A stretch of 64,000 nucleotides of DNA from Candidatus Manganitrophus sp. (GCA_028865235.1 CP114561.1:888001-952000); one strand, 5' to 3'; positions 46,079 to 55,144 are shown, counted from the first letter of the stretch. The notes: generated by a model from the letters alone, not told the origin. Numbers and translations: made by a program.

Positions 46079-47763
46079 ATTAGCGACTCATCCAAATATT
46101 ATTCGCCGCAACGGGAAACTCCGCAGGAAAAGCGCTCTCAAAGTCCGCTCCAACTGATCGACCGCATCCTTGCGTCCACCCCCCAGGAAGATCCCCGCTA
46201 TTCTTTAATGAATGCGCTGCGGGGCAAGATCCTCGAAGGGGAGCTAAACCTCCAACAGGTTCAAACGGAGATCAAGAAGCTGAATCAGGTGGTGGAAAAG
46301 GTTACCGCGCCGGCCAACCGGATCGGCACCCTCCTGGGACTCCCCGCCCCCGACCTGGCGCACATCGTGGTCGGCGGGGCGGATTATTACACGAATGTTG
46401 ACCCGCGCCTCAAACCGGAAGCGCTGCAGATCGGCACGCAGGTCTTGGTGAATGAAGCCTTCGTTGTCCTCCGCGCCATCGGCTATGACCGGAACGGATC
46501 GGTTCAAAAAATCACCGACCTTCTCCCGGACGGCCGGCTTCGCGTCGGGCAGGACGTCGGAGCGCAGTCGTCTCTGCTGATCCGTTCCTCCCAATTGACC
46601 GAAGAAAAACTGAAGGTCGGCGACGAAGTCCGGATCGACGCGAGCCACCGGGTCGCCGTGGAGAAGGTCAACAACGCCCAGCGGCGGGAGTATTTCCTGG
46701 AAGAGACGCCGAAGGTTTCCTGGGAAGAGATCGGTGGCCAGAAGGAGGCAATCGACGCGATCCGCAATACACTCGAGCATCCCCTCCTCTACCCCGACCT
46801 CTTCAAGAAGTACAACTTCTCCCAGCCGAAGGGCTTCCTCTTATACGGTCCCCCCGGCTGCGGCAAAACGTTGATCGGGAAAGCGACCGCCTATAGCCTG
46901 GTCCAGAAGCTGAAAGATCAAGGCAACCCGCAGGTCGAAGAATTTTTTCTTCATGTGAAGGGGCCGGAGATTTTGAACATGTGGCTTGGCGAGTCGGAGC
47001 GGATGATCCGGGAGATCTTCGCGCGCGCCCGAGAAAAACGGGGGGCCGGCTACCTCCCCTTCATCTTCATCGACGAGGCGGAGTCGATCCTGGGGACGCG
47101 CCGCTCGATGCGCTCTCACAACATCCTCAGCACCCTCGTTCCGATGTTCTGCGCCGAGATGGACGGGATCGAATCGCTCAAGGAGATGGTGATTATCCTC
47201 GCCTCCAACCGCCCCGACCTGATCGACCCGGCGGTGCTCCGTCCCGGACGGATCGACCGGAAGATCAAAATCAATCGCCCCGACCGGGCCGGCACCGAGG
47301 AGATCTTCGGCATTTACGTGACCCCGGAAGTCCCCCTCGCACCGAGTCTAATGAAAGCCCACAGCGATGATCCCGCACAAGCGCGTCAGGCGCTGATCCA
47401 GGCGGGGGTCGATGCGATCTTTTCAAAGGGCCCGGCCCAGCAGATTCTGGAATTGCAGCTTCGGAGCAGCCGTCGCGAGATCCTCCACCGGTCGGACCTG
47501 ATCAGCGGCGCTCTGATCGCGTCGATCATCCAACGGGCCAAGGAGCGGGCGATCAAACGGACCATCAGCGAAGGGGAAGAGGGAATCACGGTTGAAGACA
47601 TCACCCTCGCCGTCGAGACCGAATACCGAGAGGGAGAGATCCTCCCCCCAACGACATTGTCGAAGATTGGCTGAAGCTGATCGACGTCGATCCGGAGAAT
47701 ATCGTCGGCCTCTCGCTGCTCGACAAAAAGGAACGGCCCAAACCCGAGAAGCGAGTTATCTAA
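46079..47763 (+). CDS. arc: proteasome-associated AAA ATPase ARC/Mpa (frameshifted near 3' end)
   Basis: The ring ATPase unfolds Pup-tagged proteins for the 20S proteasome. It has an N-terminal coiled coil (LQLIDRILA through LNQVVEKV), OB folds (VVGGADYYTNVDP), and one AAA domain with Walker A GPPGCGKT, Walker B FIFIDEAES and arginine-finger region LRPGRIDRK. The best start is an ATT at 46079, six bases after AAGGAAGGAG; the first ATG at 46208 would remove half the coiled coil. One base is missing in the C run at 47644-47649. The corrected tail is EDWLKLIDVDPENI, ending KRVI at 47763 and overlapping dop. No GQYL tail is present. Confidence 0.92.
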
Positions 47764-49265
47764 TGCTGAAGCTCTTTGGGATCGAAACCGAGTATGGAAT
47801 TACTCGGGAAGACTTAGAAGCGGTCGATCCGGTGGTGGAGTCGATGGAACTGGTCCGCGCCTATCTCACCCGCCCCTTTCGGCCCGGATGGGATTACAGC
47901 GGCGAAGACCCCCGGCAGGACGCCCGCGGATTCCGGGCCGATAAACTGGCGCAGGATGAAGAAGAGGAAGCGTTCGAGAAACAAGACCGCCACCGGCCCT
48001 TCTCCTTTCACGAGATGAAGAGCGACCTCGCCCTGACCAACGGCGCCCGCTTCTATAACGACCACACCCACCCGGAGTATTCGACCCCGGAGTGCCGGTC
48101 GCTTCGGGATCTCGTCATCCACGACAAGGCGGGGGAGCGGATCGTCCAGGCCTGCGCCGACCGGCGGAACGCGGCCCTTGGGAATCCGGCGGTTCAGCTC
48201 TACAAAAACAACACCGACTTTTACGGCCACAGCTACGGCTGCCACGATAACTACCTTCTCCCCCGGTCGATCCCCTTCGACAAAATTATCCGCGATCTCA
48301 CCCCTTTCCTCGTGACCCGGCAGATTTTCGCGGGGGCGGGGAAGGTCGGCATCGAGAGCCGGGATGGATACCGGGCCGGCGTCTACCAGCTCTCGCAGCG
48401 GGCCGATTTCGTCGAAGTGGAGATGTCGGTCGATACGATGGATCGCCGGCCGATCATCAACACGCGGGACGAGCCCCACGCCGACCGGAACCAATATCGG
48501 CGCCTTCATCAAATTTTAGGAGACGCCAATCTGTCGGAGACCGCCACCGCGCTGAAGGTGGGGACCACCTGGCTGACCCTTCGTCTCATCGAAATCGGCG
48601 CGGCGCCCGAGGCGGCGATCCCGGAACCGGTCGCCGCCGTCCACACCGTTTCGCTCGATACGACCTGCAAAAAACCGATCAACCTGATGAATGGAAAAGA
48701 GATCTCGCCGATCGACCATCAGCGTCTCTACCTCGCCGCGGCACAGAAGGCGTTCGGGCAGGAGGCCGATCCGGACACCCAATGGGTCCTGGCCAAGTGG
48801 GAAGAGGTCTTGAACGACCTCGAGATCGACCCGATGATGCTGACGAACCGGCTCGACTGGGTCGCCAAGAAATGGCTCCTTGAAACTTTCATGGAGGCGG
48901 AAGGGTGCGGATGGGACGACCCGCGCCTTCGCGGGCTCGATCTCGAATATCACAACCTCTCCCCCGACCGGGGGCTCTTCATCGGTCTGGAGATGGAAGG
49001 GGCAATGGAACGGCTCTCCACCGAAGCGGAGATCAAAGATGCGATGACGACTCCCCCCGCCGACACCCGCGCCGCGATCCGGGGACTGTGCATCGAAAAA
49101 TTTTATGACCAGATCCATCGAATCCAGTGGGAGCGAGTCGTTTTTCAGAACGGTCTCTTTCATAAAACGCTGGAGATGAACAGCCTGTTCGACCCGGCCG
49201 AGATCGCCGCGCTGCGAGCACGGATCGGAGCGGCCGGCAGCTTCAAAGAGATTTTTAATTCATAG
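47763..49265 (+). CDS. dop: Pup deamidase/depupylase Dop
   Basis: This 500-residue protein is a carboxylate-amine-ligase-fold relative of PafA. It starts MLKLFGIETEYGIT, with NGARFYNDHTHPEYSTPE (the acidic residue is the Dop catalytic aspartate position), SYGCHDNYLLPRSIPF, FLVTRQIFAGAGKVG, PIINTRDEPHAD and WLLETFMEAEG. An acidic insertion (about residues 45-78, DEEEEAFEK) corresponds to the Dop loop. In known systems Dop deamidates Pup ending in Gln and removes Pup from substrates. Here Pup ends in Glu, so removal is the likely role. The ATG overlaps the arc stop. Confidence 0.92.
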   Translation: MLKLFGIETEYGITREDLEAVDPVVESMELVRAYLTRPFRPGWDYSGEDPRQDARGFRADKLAQDEEEEAFEKQDRHRPFSFHEMKSDLALTNGARFYNDHTHPEYSTPECRSLRDLVIHDKAGERIVQACADRRNAALGNPAVQLYKNNTDFYGHSYGCHDNYLLPRSIPFDKIIRDLTPFLVTRQIFAGAGKVGIESRDGYRAGVYQLSQRADFVEVEMSVDTMDRRPIINTRDEPHADRNQYRRLHQILGDANLSETATALKVGTTWLTLRLIEIGAAPEAAIPEPVAAVHTVSLDTTCKKPINLMNGKEISPIDHQRLYLAAAQKAFGQEADPDTQWVLAKWEEVLNDLEIDPMMLTNRLDWVAKKWLLETFMEAEGCGWDDPRLRGLDLEYHNLSPDRGLFIGLEMEGAMERLSTEAEIKDAMTTPPADTRAAIRGLCIEKFYDQIHRIQWERVVFQNGLFHKTLEMNSLFDPAEIAALRARIGAAGSFKEIFNS

Positions 49266-49274
49266 GAGAAAATC

Positions 49275-49448
49275 ATGACCGAATTCATGGAACGACGGGA
49301 ACGCCCGGTGAATCCGCTGGAGAAACCGCGCGAGGAGACCGGACCGAAGCGTCCCGACACCGACTCCAGCAAGGAAAATCTTTTAAAGCGGATGCGGAAG
49401 GTCGATCCGAAACAGGCGGAACGGTACCGACAAAGAACCGGAGAATAA
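49275..49448 (+). CDS. prokaryotic ubiquitin-like modifier, Pup/UBact type
   Basis: A 57-residue, highly charged, probably disordered protein. It opens MTEFMERRERPVNPL and carries an Asp-Ser-Ser-Lys segment, then KRMRKVDPKQAERYRQRTGE to the end. An AGGAG site precedes it. The sequence is close to UBact, the Pup-like modifier described in Nitrospirota, Nitrospinota and other Gram-negative groups, whose C-termini fit Arg-X-Gly-Glu/Gln. The last residue is Glu, so it can be ligated to lysines by PafA without deamidation. It sits between dop and prcB with three bases before prcB. Confidence 0.92.
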   Translation: MTEFMERRERPVNPLEKPREETGPKRPDTDSSKENLLKRMRKVDPKQAERYRQRTGE

Positions 49449-49451
49449 CCG

Positions 49452-50270
49452 ATGCATAATGGTGACTTTTGGTCTCTTCTCAAAACCAACGGTTATAAAT
49501 TAGGACCGGGAACCCTTCCGGAAGGGAGAGAGCCGATTGAAAGCAAAATCGCCCTCACGCAAGGGACAACCATCTTTGGACTGAAATACAAAGAGGGTGT
49601 CTTGGTCGCGGGGGATCGCCGGGCAACCGCTGGAACGACGGTGATGTACGATCGGACCGACAAGGTCCTCGAGATCGACCGCCACTCGGTGATGGCGATT
49701 GCGGGGGTTCCCGCGACGGCCTTCGAAATTGCCCGTGTGATGGAGCATACCTTCAAGTATTATCGGCGCAGCCAGCTTCAGGAGCTGAGCCTCGAAGGAA
49801 AGGTCCGCGCCCTCTCGAAACTCCTCAAGGAAAATATCCCGATGGCGATCCAGGGGATCGGCGCCGTCGCACCCATCTATGCTGTTTACGATGTGGCGCG
49901 GAAAGAGGGGAAGCTCTTTTTCTACGACATTCTCGGCGCCGGATTCGAAGCGGTTGAATTCACCACCTCCGGCTCCGGCTCCCCGGCCATTCGTGGAATC
50001 CTTCAGTATGAGAATCGCTGGGGGAAGCGCCCGCTGGCCGAGCTCTCCGAGGAGGCGGCGATCACCCTGACGATGCGGCTCCTGGAGACGGCGGCCGAAT
50101 TCGACGCCGCCACCGGCGGGAGCAACCGAGAAGCCCATCTCTACCCGGTGATTAAACTGGTCACGATGGAAGGGGTCCGAGAAATTCCTCAGAAAACACT
50201 CGAATCACTCTATTCACGAAACGTCGTCGGCCGCTCTACCGCGGGAGAACCAGGGCTGGGCATCGGATAA
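49452..50270 (+). CDS. prcB: proteasome subunit beta PrcB
   Basis: This 272-residue protein has a 38-residue propeptide ending LTQG, followed by the new N-terminal threonine in TTIFGLKYKEGVLVAGDRR. Cleavage before Thr39 would expose the catalytic nucleophile. Asp and Lys residues of the active site lie in AGDRRATAG and DKVLEIDRH; SGSGSPAIRGIL holds the conserved Ser. The C-terminal extension after VTMEGVREIP is short. Fourteen copies make the two inner rings of the 20S core. It starts three bases after the modifier stop. Confidence 0.94.
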   Translation: MHNGDFWSLLKTNGYKLGPGTLPEGREPIESKIALTQGTTIFGLKYKEGVLVAGDRRATAGTTVMYDRTDKVLEIDRHSVMAIAGVPATAFEIARVMEHTFKYYRRSQLQELSLEGKVRALSKLLKENIPMAIQGIGAVAPIYAVYDVARKEGKLFFYDILGAGFEAVEFTTSGSGSPAIRGILQYENRWGKRPLAELSEEAAITLTMRLLETAAEFDAATGGSNREAHLYPVIKLVTMEGVREIPQKTLESLYSRNVVGRSTAGEPGLGIG

Positions 50271-50297
50271 CATCTGACTTCTGAAAGGAAGAGAGAA

Positions 50298-51104
50298 ATG
50301 GTTTATGACGAGCCTTACCGATGGGTCGAGGCGGTTCGAAACCGGCGCGACTATCTTGAGGAACAACTTTCCGCCGGCAGCCCGATCGTCTCCCTCCCGT
50401 ATGAGAACGGCGTCTTGATGGCGACCCTCGGCGCCGGCACACAGAAGCTGTATGAAGTGTATGACCAGATCGCATTCGGCGGGATCGGCCATCCGGCCGA
50501 TCTTGAGAAACTTCGGAATGTCGTCCTCGATGCCGCCCATGTGGAAGGATTCAATCGCTCCCCCGTCGATGTCACTGTCCGCCGGCTGATGAAGTTTATT
50601 TTGGCGCCGATGGTCAAGCAGGCCTTCGAAGAGGTGCTTCATGCTCCCTACATCGCGAAGATCGTGATGGCGGAGATCGGCATCCTCTCCGGTAGCCCAG
50701 GAAAAGGAGCAGCCACCAGCAAGCCGCTCTTCTTTCACCTCAATTATGACGGGGTCTTTGAAGAGGAGCAACGCGGGGTGGTCCTGGCGCCGACGGCGCC
50801 GATGAGCGAGCGGATGGCGGCATTTCTCAATGCCGCCGGAGAGACCCACTCCGTGTCGCTCAAGGAGGCCCTGCAGATCGCCCTGAGAACCTGGGCGGTC
50901 TCTCAGCTTCCGGCCGATCTGGAAGCGGAAAAAGAGGCCGGCGCCCCCCCGACGCCAAAGGAGCTCGATCCGTTGTTGAAGCGGTCGCTCGAATCGCACA
51001 CCCTCGAAGCGGCCCTTCTTGACCGGACCCAGCCGGGGAGTTCGAAATACCGGACCCTCTCTCATGACGAAATCGAACAGGCGCTGAAGGGGTGGTTGAA
51101 ATAG
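50298..51104 (+). CDS. prcA: proteasome subunit alpha PrcA
   Basis: This 268-residue N-terminal-nucleophile-fold protein has no catalytic Thr. It begins MVYDEPYRWVEAVRNRRDYLEEQLSAG, the gating N-terminus, with NGVLMATLG, KLYEVYDQIAFGGIGHPADLE and later PLFFHLNYDGVFEEE. The C-terminal third is helical and Pro/Glu-rich (KEAGAPPTPKELDP) and longer than strictly needed. It forms the outer rings through which the ARC ring feeds substrates. It is 27 bases after prcB and immediately followed by pafA, whose ATG comes right after its stop. Confidence 0.9.
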   Translation: MVYDEPYRWVEAVRNRRDYLEEQLSAGSPIVSLPYENGVLMATLGAGTQKLYEVYDQIAFGGIGHPADLEKLRNVVLDAAHVEGFNRSPVDVTVRRLMKFILAPMVKQAFEEVLHAPYIAKIVMAEIGILSGSPGKGAATSKPLFFHLNYDGVFEEEQRGVVLAPTAPMSERMAAFLNAAGETHSVSLKEALQIALRTWAVSQLPADLEAEKEAGAPPTPKELDPLLKRSLESHTLEAALLDRTQPGSSKYRTLSHDEIEQALKGWLK

Positions 51105-52508
51105 ATGCTTTCGCGGATTATGGGTCTCGAAACCGAATACGGCTGTCTGGTGAATCAAGAGCGGCCGAACGATTCGCCCGAGCGGATCGCGTACCGAATC
51201 AAAGAGACGATCTTCAAAAAGAAAAAACTCGGGTTGATCGACCTGCACCATCGGGCCCACGACGAGCCGCCGGGAAACGGCGGATTTCTTCTCAACGGCG
51301 GCCGGATCTATATCGACATGGGACATCTGGAGTATGCTTCACCGGAGTGCCTCTCCCTCACCGATCTGGTCGCCTACGACCGGGCGGGAGACCGAATCTT
51401 GCAGGAGGCGGTCGAAGCCTTGGGGCTGGGAGAACGGGTCTCGATCATCAAAAACAATGTCGATCATGAAACCGGCGCCACCTTCGGATCACATGAAAAT
51501 TACCTCGTCGCCCGCGACTTCCCCTTTTCCTACGACGGCCTGGGCCAGCTGATCCCCTTCCTGGTGACCCGCCAGATCTTCACCGGGGCGGGGCGGGTCG
51601 GCGCGCATCTGGTCCCCGACGGCTGGGTCGCTCTGGGCGAGCGGCCGCTGCCGGAGATCGACTTTCAGATCTCGCAGCGGGCCGACCACATCGTCAACGA
51701 TTTTTACCAGTGGGTCCAGTTCAACCGCGCCATCATCAACACCCGCGATGAGCCGCTGGCCGATCCGAACCGGTATCGGCGCATCCACCTCCTCCTCGGC
51801 GACTCCAACATGCTCGAATATGCCACCGCGCTGAAATTCGGAACCACCTCCGTCATGCTTTCCCTGATCGAGGAAGGGGCGGTTCCGGACGATCTGGCGC
51901 TGGCGGACGCGGTTCTCGATTTAAGGCGGATCTCGCGCGATCCGGAGCGACAGTGGATCGTCACCCTTCAAAACGGAAAGCGGATTTCCGCCGTCGCGCT
52001 TCAATCCCTTCTTCAACAAAAAGCGGAACGAACGCTCGCCGGAAAGGATGATCAGACCGATTGGATCATCTCGGAATGGGGAAAGACGCTGGAGGCGCTC
52101 GCCACCGATCCGGAACGATTGGTCGGCAAGATCGACTGGATCTCAAAATGGTGGCTTCTTGAGTCGTTTCGAGAGGCGGAGGGGGTCGACTGGCAGGACC
52201 CCTGGATGGCCAGCCTCGATCTGGAGTACCATAATCTCAACCGATCTCGCGGGCTCGCCGTCGCCTTGGAAGAAGAAGGAAAGGCCCTCCGTCGGACCAC
52301 CGACGATGCCATCGATCTGGCGGTGGAATGTCCCCCCCGGAATACGCGCGCTTCCGCGCGGGGAGAATTGATCCGATCTCTCTTGGAGCGGCAAACCCCC
52401 TATGTGATCAACTGGTCGAGTTTTTATATCGAGGGGAAAAAACCTTTCTCGATGGAAGATCCCTTTAAGACCTATCGGACCGAGACCGAGGCGCATTTTT
52501 TAGGATAA
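51105..52508 (+). CDS. pafA: Pup--protein ligase PafA
   Basis: This 467-residue protein is a glutamine-synthetase-like ligase that uses ATP to join the Pup C-terminal Glu to substrate lysines. It has MGLETEYGCLVN, GGRIYIDMGHLEYASPEC (catalytic Asp and Glu), GSHENYLVARDFPF, FLVTRQIFTGAGRVG, AIINTRDEPLADPNRYRR, WWLLESFREAEGV and SLDLEYHNLNRSRG. It lacks the acidic Dop-loop insertion, which separates it from dop. It begins directly after the prcA stop and closes the operon. The stop lies four bases before the stop of a convergent receiver gene. Confidence 0.94.
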   Translation: MLSRIMGLETEYGCLVNQERPNDSPERIAYRIKETIFKKKKLGLIDLHHRAHDEPPGNGGFLLNGGRIYIDMGHLEYASPECLSLTDLVAYDRAGDRILQEAVEALGLGERVSIIKNNVDHETGATFGSHENYLVARDFPFSYDGLGQLIPFLVTRQIFTGAGRVGAHLVPDGWVALGERPLPEIDFQISQRADHIVNDFYQWVQFNRAIINTRDEPLADPNRYRRIHLLLGDSNMLEYATALKFGTTSVMLSLIEEGAVPDDLALADAVLDLRRISRDPERQWIVTLQNGKRISAVALQSLLQQKAERTLAGKDDQTDWIISEWGKTLEALATDPERLVGKIDWISKWWLLESFREAEGVDWQDPWMASLDLEYHNLNRSRGLAVALEEEGKALRRTTDDAIDLAVECPPRNTRASARGELIRSLLERQTPYVINWSSFYIEGKKPFSMEDPFKTYRTETEAHFLG

Positions 52509-52512
52509 GTTT

Positions 52513-52881
52513 TCAGGCGGGATCGATGCAGAGACCCAATGCGTCGATTTTCGCCAGGAGCAGCTCAAACGAAAACGGTTTCGGAAGGTAATCATTCACC
52601 CCGGCCCGAACGGCCTCTTGCTGAACTTCCGGCGAATCCTTCGCCGTCATCATCAAGACCGGGGTCCTCCTCCGCTGACGCCTTAATTCTTTGCACACCT
52701 CTATTCCATTCATTTCGGGGAGATAGACATCGAGAAGAATAACGTCGTAAGAACGCATCTTCACAAAACCGAGGCCGGCCTCTCCGTTGAGGGCAAGGTC
52801 GACGGCATGCCCCTCCCCTTCCAGGCCCCGCTTCAAGAAGCCTAATATCCGTTCATCGTCTTCAATGATTAAGATACGCAT
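52513..52881 (-). CDS. single-domain response regulator
   Basis: A 122-residue receiver: LIIEDDERILGFL, phospho-Asp in VILLDVYLPEMNG, Thr in LMMTAKDS and Lys in DYLPKPFSF. GGGAG stands five bases before the ATG at 52881, which I prefer over upstream codons. There is no output domain. The gene is downstream of a small kinase on the same strand, so it is likely the phosphate acceptor for that kinase. It ends four bases from pafA, tail to tail. Confidence 0.88.
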   Translation of the reverse strand: MRILIIEDDERILGFLKRGLEGEGHAVDLALNGEAGLGFVKMRSYDVILLDVYLPEMNGIEVCKELRRQRRRTPVLMMTAKDSPEVQQEAVRAGVNDYLPKPFSFELLLAKIDALGLCIDPA

Positions 52882-52952
52882 ACACGCTCCCTGTTTCATC
52901 ACAATGGATATACAGCCTGACTTTGTTCCCGCGGGCGCCGGCGAGATCCCCT

Positions 52953-53819
52953 TCAGGGACAAGAACTCTCCGGGATATCGAGGGTAAACGTCGTTCCGAC
53001 CCCCAATGCGCTTTCAACGCGAATGGTCCCTCCAAGCGCGGAGACCATTTTTTTGACAATGGCCAACCCCAATCCGGTCCCGCTGCCATAAAGAGAGGGC
53101 GATTCTCTCACGACCTCCCGCTGATTTCCTTCGAAAAGATGGGGGAGTTCCTGCGGTGCGATCCCGATGCCGATATCCGAGACGGAGAGCCGAATCCCCC
53201 TCTGCCCCGGAAGAGAGCAGAGACCGATTTGAATCGTTCCCCTCGGCGTGAATTTAATCGCGTTGCTCAGGAGGTTGATGAGGGCGCTCTTGATCTTCAA
53301 GGGATCGGTCATGACGATGGCCGGACAGTCGGGATCGATTCTCTGCTCCAGCTGAAGTCCTTTCTCACGGAGAAAAGGCTCAAAGAGCATCGAGACCCGC
53401 TCGAGCAGCTCACGGGGGTTCGTCTCCACCACCTGAACCGGCATCTTGCCCGAATCGATTTTCGAAAAATCCAAGATATTGTTGACCAGGTGAACAAACT
53501 CCAAAAGGTCGACATTCATCCGCATGATCGCCTGAGATTGCTCCGGCGTGAGCATCCCATACGTTCCATTCCGCAGCAATTGGATAAATCCGAGGAGGCT
53601 GTTTAAAGGGGTCTTCAGCTCGTGGGCGATATAGGAGAGTAATTGATTCTGCGCCCGGGTCGGATTGCGCTCTCTTCGATACGGGAGGGCTCCTTTTCTT
53701 TTCGCCCGCACCCTTTTCTTCACCGCAAGGCGCTTTGCGATCACCATTTTGTTAAGGCGGGCGCGCAGCGTCGTCAGCTCTTTGAGAAGCTCTTCCCTTG
53801 TTTTGGCCTGATCACCCAT
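52953..53819 (-). CDS. soluble sensor histidine kinase without a sensing domain
   Basis: A 288-residue kinase beginning MGDQAKTREELLKELTTLR, a short coiled coil, then a basic linker. HisKA is LLSYIAHELKTPLNSLLGF, N box LLSNAIKFT, G1 SDIGIGIAPQELP and G2 [12 protein letters not shown]. No PAS, GAF or membrane helix is seen, so input may come through the coiled coil or a partner protein. It precedes the single-domain receiver on the same strand. I start at 53819 because codons upstream encode no conserved text. Confidence 0.85.
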   Translation of the reverse strand: MGDQAKTREELLKELTTLRARLNKMVIAKRLAVKKRVRAKRKGALPYRRERNPTRAQNQLLSYIAHELKTPLNSLLGFIQLLRNGTYGMLTPEQSQAIMRMNVDLLEFVHLVNNILDFSKIDSGKMPVQVVETNPRELLERVSMLFEPFLREKGLQLEQRIDPDCPAIVMTDPLKIKSALINLLSNAIKFTPRGTIQIGLCSLPGQRGIRLSVSDIGIGIAPQELPHLFEGNQREVVRESPSLYGSGTGLGLAIVKKMVSALGGTIRVESALGVGTTFTLDIPESSCP

Positions 53820-53963
53820 GGAGAACCGGTCCTGTCCGGAGGATCTGGTGACGGACAAAGAGCATGAAAAAAAGCGCGGGAGGAAATAATGTTTCCACCC
53901 TGAAGCTCCTCCATTCCGGCGCAAACCGAGGAGAGAGAACGATCACAGAGGACGATGAGATCC

Positions 53964-54302
53964 TTAATAAATGAACCGGGCCCCGACCCTGAAGTAGGAA
54001 TCGGATACCTTCTCCACCCATCTTACTTCGACGAGGGTCGGAATATTGATCGGAACCGATTTCAGCTTAAAGGTCATTCTCAAGAACTGATTGATCTCCA
54101 GCTTTGTTTTTGTAACGAGGCAGACCCCGCCGTTGCTGATATTCTTGGCTCTTCCGATGATCGCGGACCGGGGAGGCTTCTTCGTCTGGAGCGATGTTCC
54201 TTTCCAGAGAAGGATCTCTTCATTGAAAACGACTCTTTTATTTTCCCTAGGTGGATTGAAGATAGCCTTTTGGGCCATATCGTTCAGCGTGAGTGAAGAC
54301 AT
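53964..54302 (-). CDS. PilZ domain protein
   Basis: About 112 residues make up one PilZ domain, the common c-di-GMP receptor. The NISNGG motif (D/NxSxxG) in RAKNISNGGVCLVT is clear, as are WVEKVSDSYFRVGARFI at the end. The RxxxR motif is only weakly matched (ENKRVVFNEE), so c-di-GMP binding is uncertain. GAGGGGG stands seven bases before the ATG at 54302. It lies between two kinase/receiver pairs and is likely part of the same signalling neighbourhood, possibly linked to pgaABCD output. Confidence 0.75.
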   Translation of the reverse strand: MSSLTLNDMAQKAIFNPPRENKRVVFNEEILLWKGTSLQTKKPPRSAIIGRAKNISNGGVCLVTKTKLEINQFLRMTFKLKSVPINIPTLVEVRWVEKVSDSYFRVGARFIY

Positions 54303-54471
54303 TTTTTTCCCCCTCGGTTTTTTCACGTCGAGCATCCGTCTACTTTCATCTAGTAAATCCAGCTTAACGAGATAAGGTGAAAAACAGATGAGGAAAAGAT
54401 TAGAAAGAAATTAAAAGAGAAAAGAGAAACACGATAGAGGAAGATGAAGGAATCGGTCGACAAGGAAGCGA

Positions 54472-55143
54472 TCAACCGCAGATTTTATACCCGATGTCCC
54501 GGACGGTCTGAATCAACTTTTTGGGATACCCTTCGTCTACTTTTTTCCTTAAATAACGGATATAAACGTCGACCACATTGGTCAGCGTATCGTAATGATA
54601 TCCCCAGACCTTTTCAAGGATCGATGTCCGGCTCATGACCTTATTGGGGTGAGCCATGAGATATTCCAGGAGAGCAAACTCCTTTGCGGTGAGGGTAATG
54701 AGATCTCCGGCCCGGCGGACTTCATGGGTCTCCCGGCTGAGGATCAAGTCAGCCACCTTCAAATCTTGGCTCTCCTCCCGATAAGGACCGCGGCGCAAGA
54801 GCGCTTTCATCCGGGCCAGGAGTTCCTCGAAGGCGAACGGTTTCGTCAAATAATCATCCGCCCCGATCCGAAGCCCTTCGATCTTCTCTTCAAGGGTGTC
54901 TTTCGCCGTCAGCATGAGGATGGGGGTTTCGATCCGCTCCTCCCTCAGCCTCAGGCAGACTTCCGAGCCGCTCTTCAACGGAAGGACCAGATCGAGGATT
55001 ATCAACCGGTAGCGAATCGCCCGCGCCATGTCGATCGCTTCCTGGCCGTCATGGGCCACGTCGACGCTGTAATGCTCCGCCTCCAATCCCCTTTTCACAA
55101 AACTGACGATCCGCTCATCGTCTTCCACGAGGAGAATTTCCAT
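54472..55143 (-). CDS. OmpR/PhoB-type response regulator
   Basis: A 223-residue protein with a receiver (LLVEDDERIVSFV, phospho-Asp in LIILDLVLPLKSG, Thr in LMLTAKDT, Lys in DYLTKPFAF) and a winged-helix DNA-binding domain (LTAKEFALLEYLMAHPNKVMSR, WGYHYDTLTNVVDVYIRYLRKKVD). Full-length and intact. The ATG is one base from the stop of the upstream six-TM kinase, so the kinase/regulator pair is translationally coupled. It is the only DNA-binding output among the signalling genes in this block. Confidence 0.93.
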   Translation of the reverse strand: MEILLVEDDERIVSFVKRGLEAEHYSVDVAHDGQEAIDMARAIRYRLIILDLVLPLKSGSEVCLRLREERIETPILMLTAKDTLEEKIEGLRIGADDYLTKPFAFEELLARMKALLRRGPYREESQDLKVADLILSRETHEVRRAGDLITLTAKEFALLEYLMAHPNKVMSRTSILEKVWGYHYDTLTNVVDVYIRYLRKKVDEGYPKKLIQTVRDIGYKICG

Positions 55144-55144
55144 T

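Noticed and set aside
46208..47674. ARC starting at the first ATG and ending in TTLSKIG
   Set aside because: This version loses half the coiled coil and ends in nonsense text; one added base gives the conserved tail, and the upstream ribosome site supports 46079.
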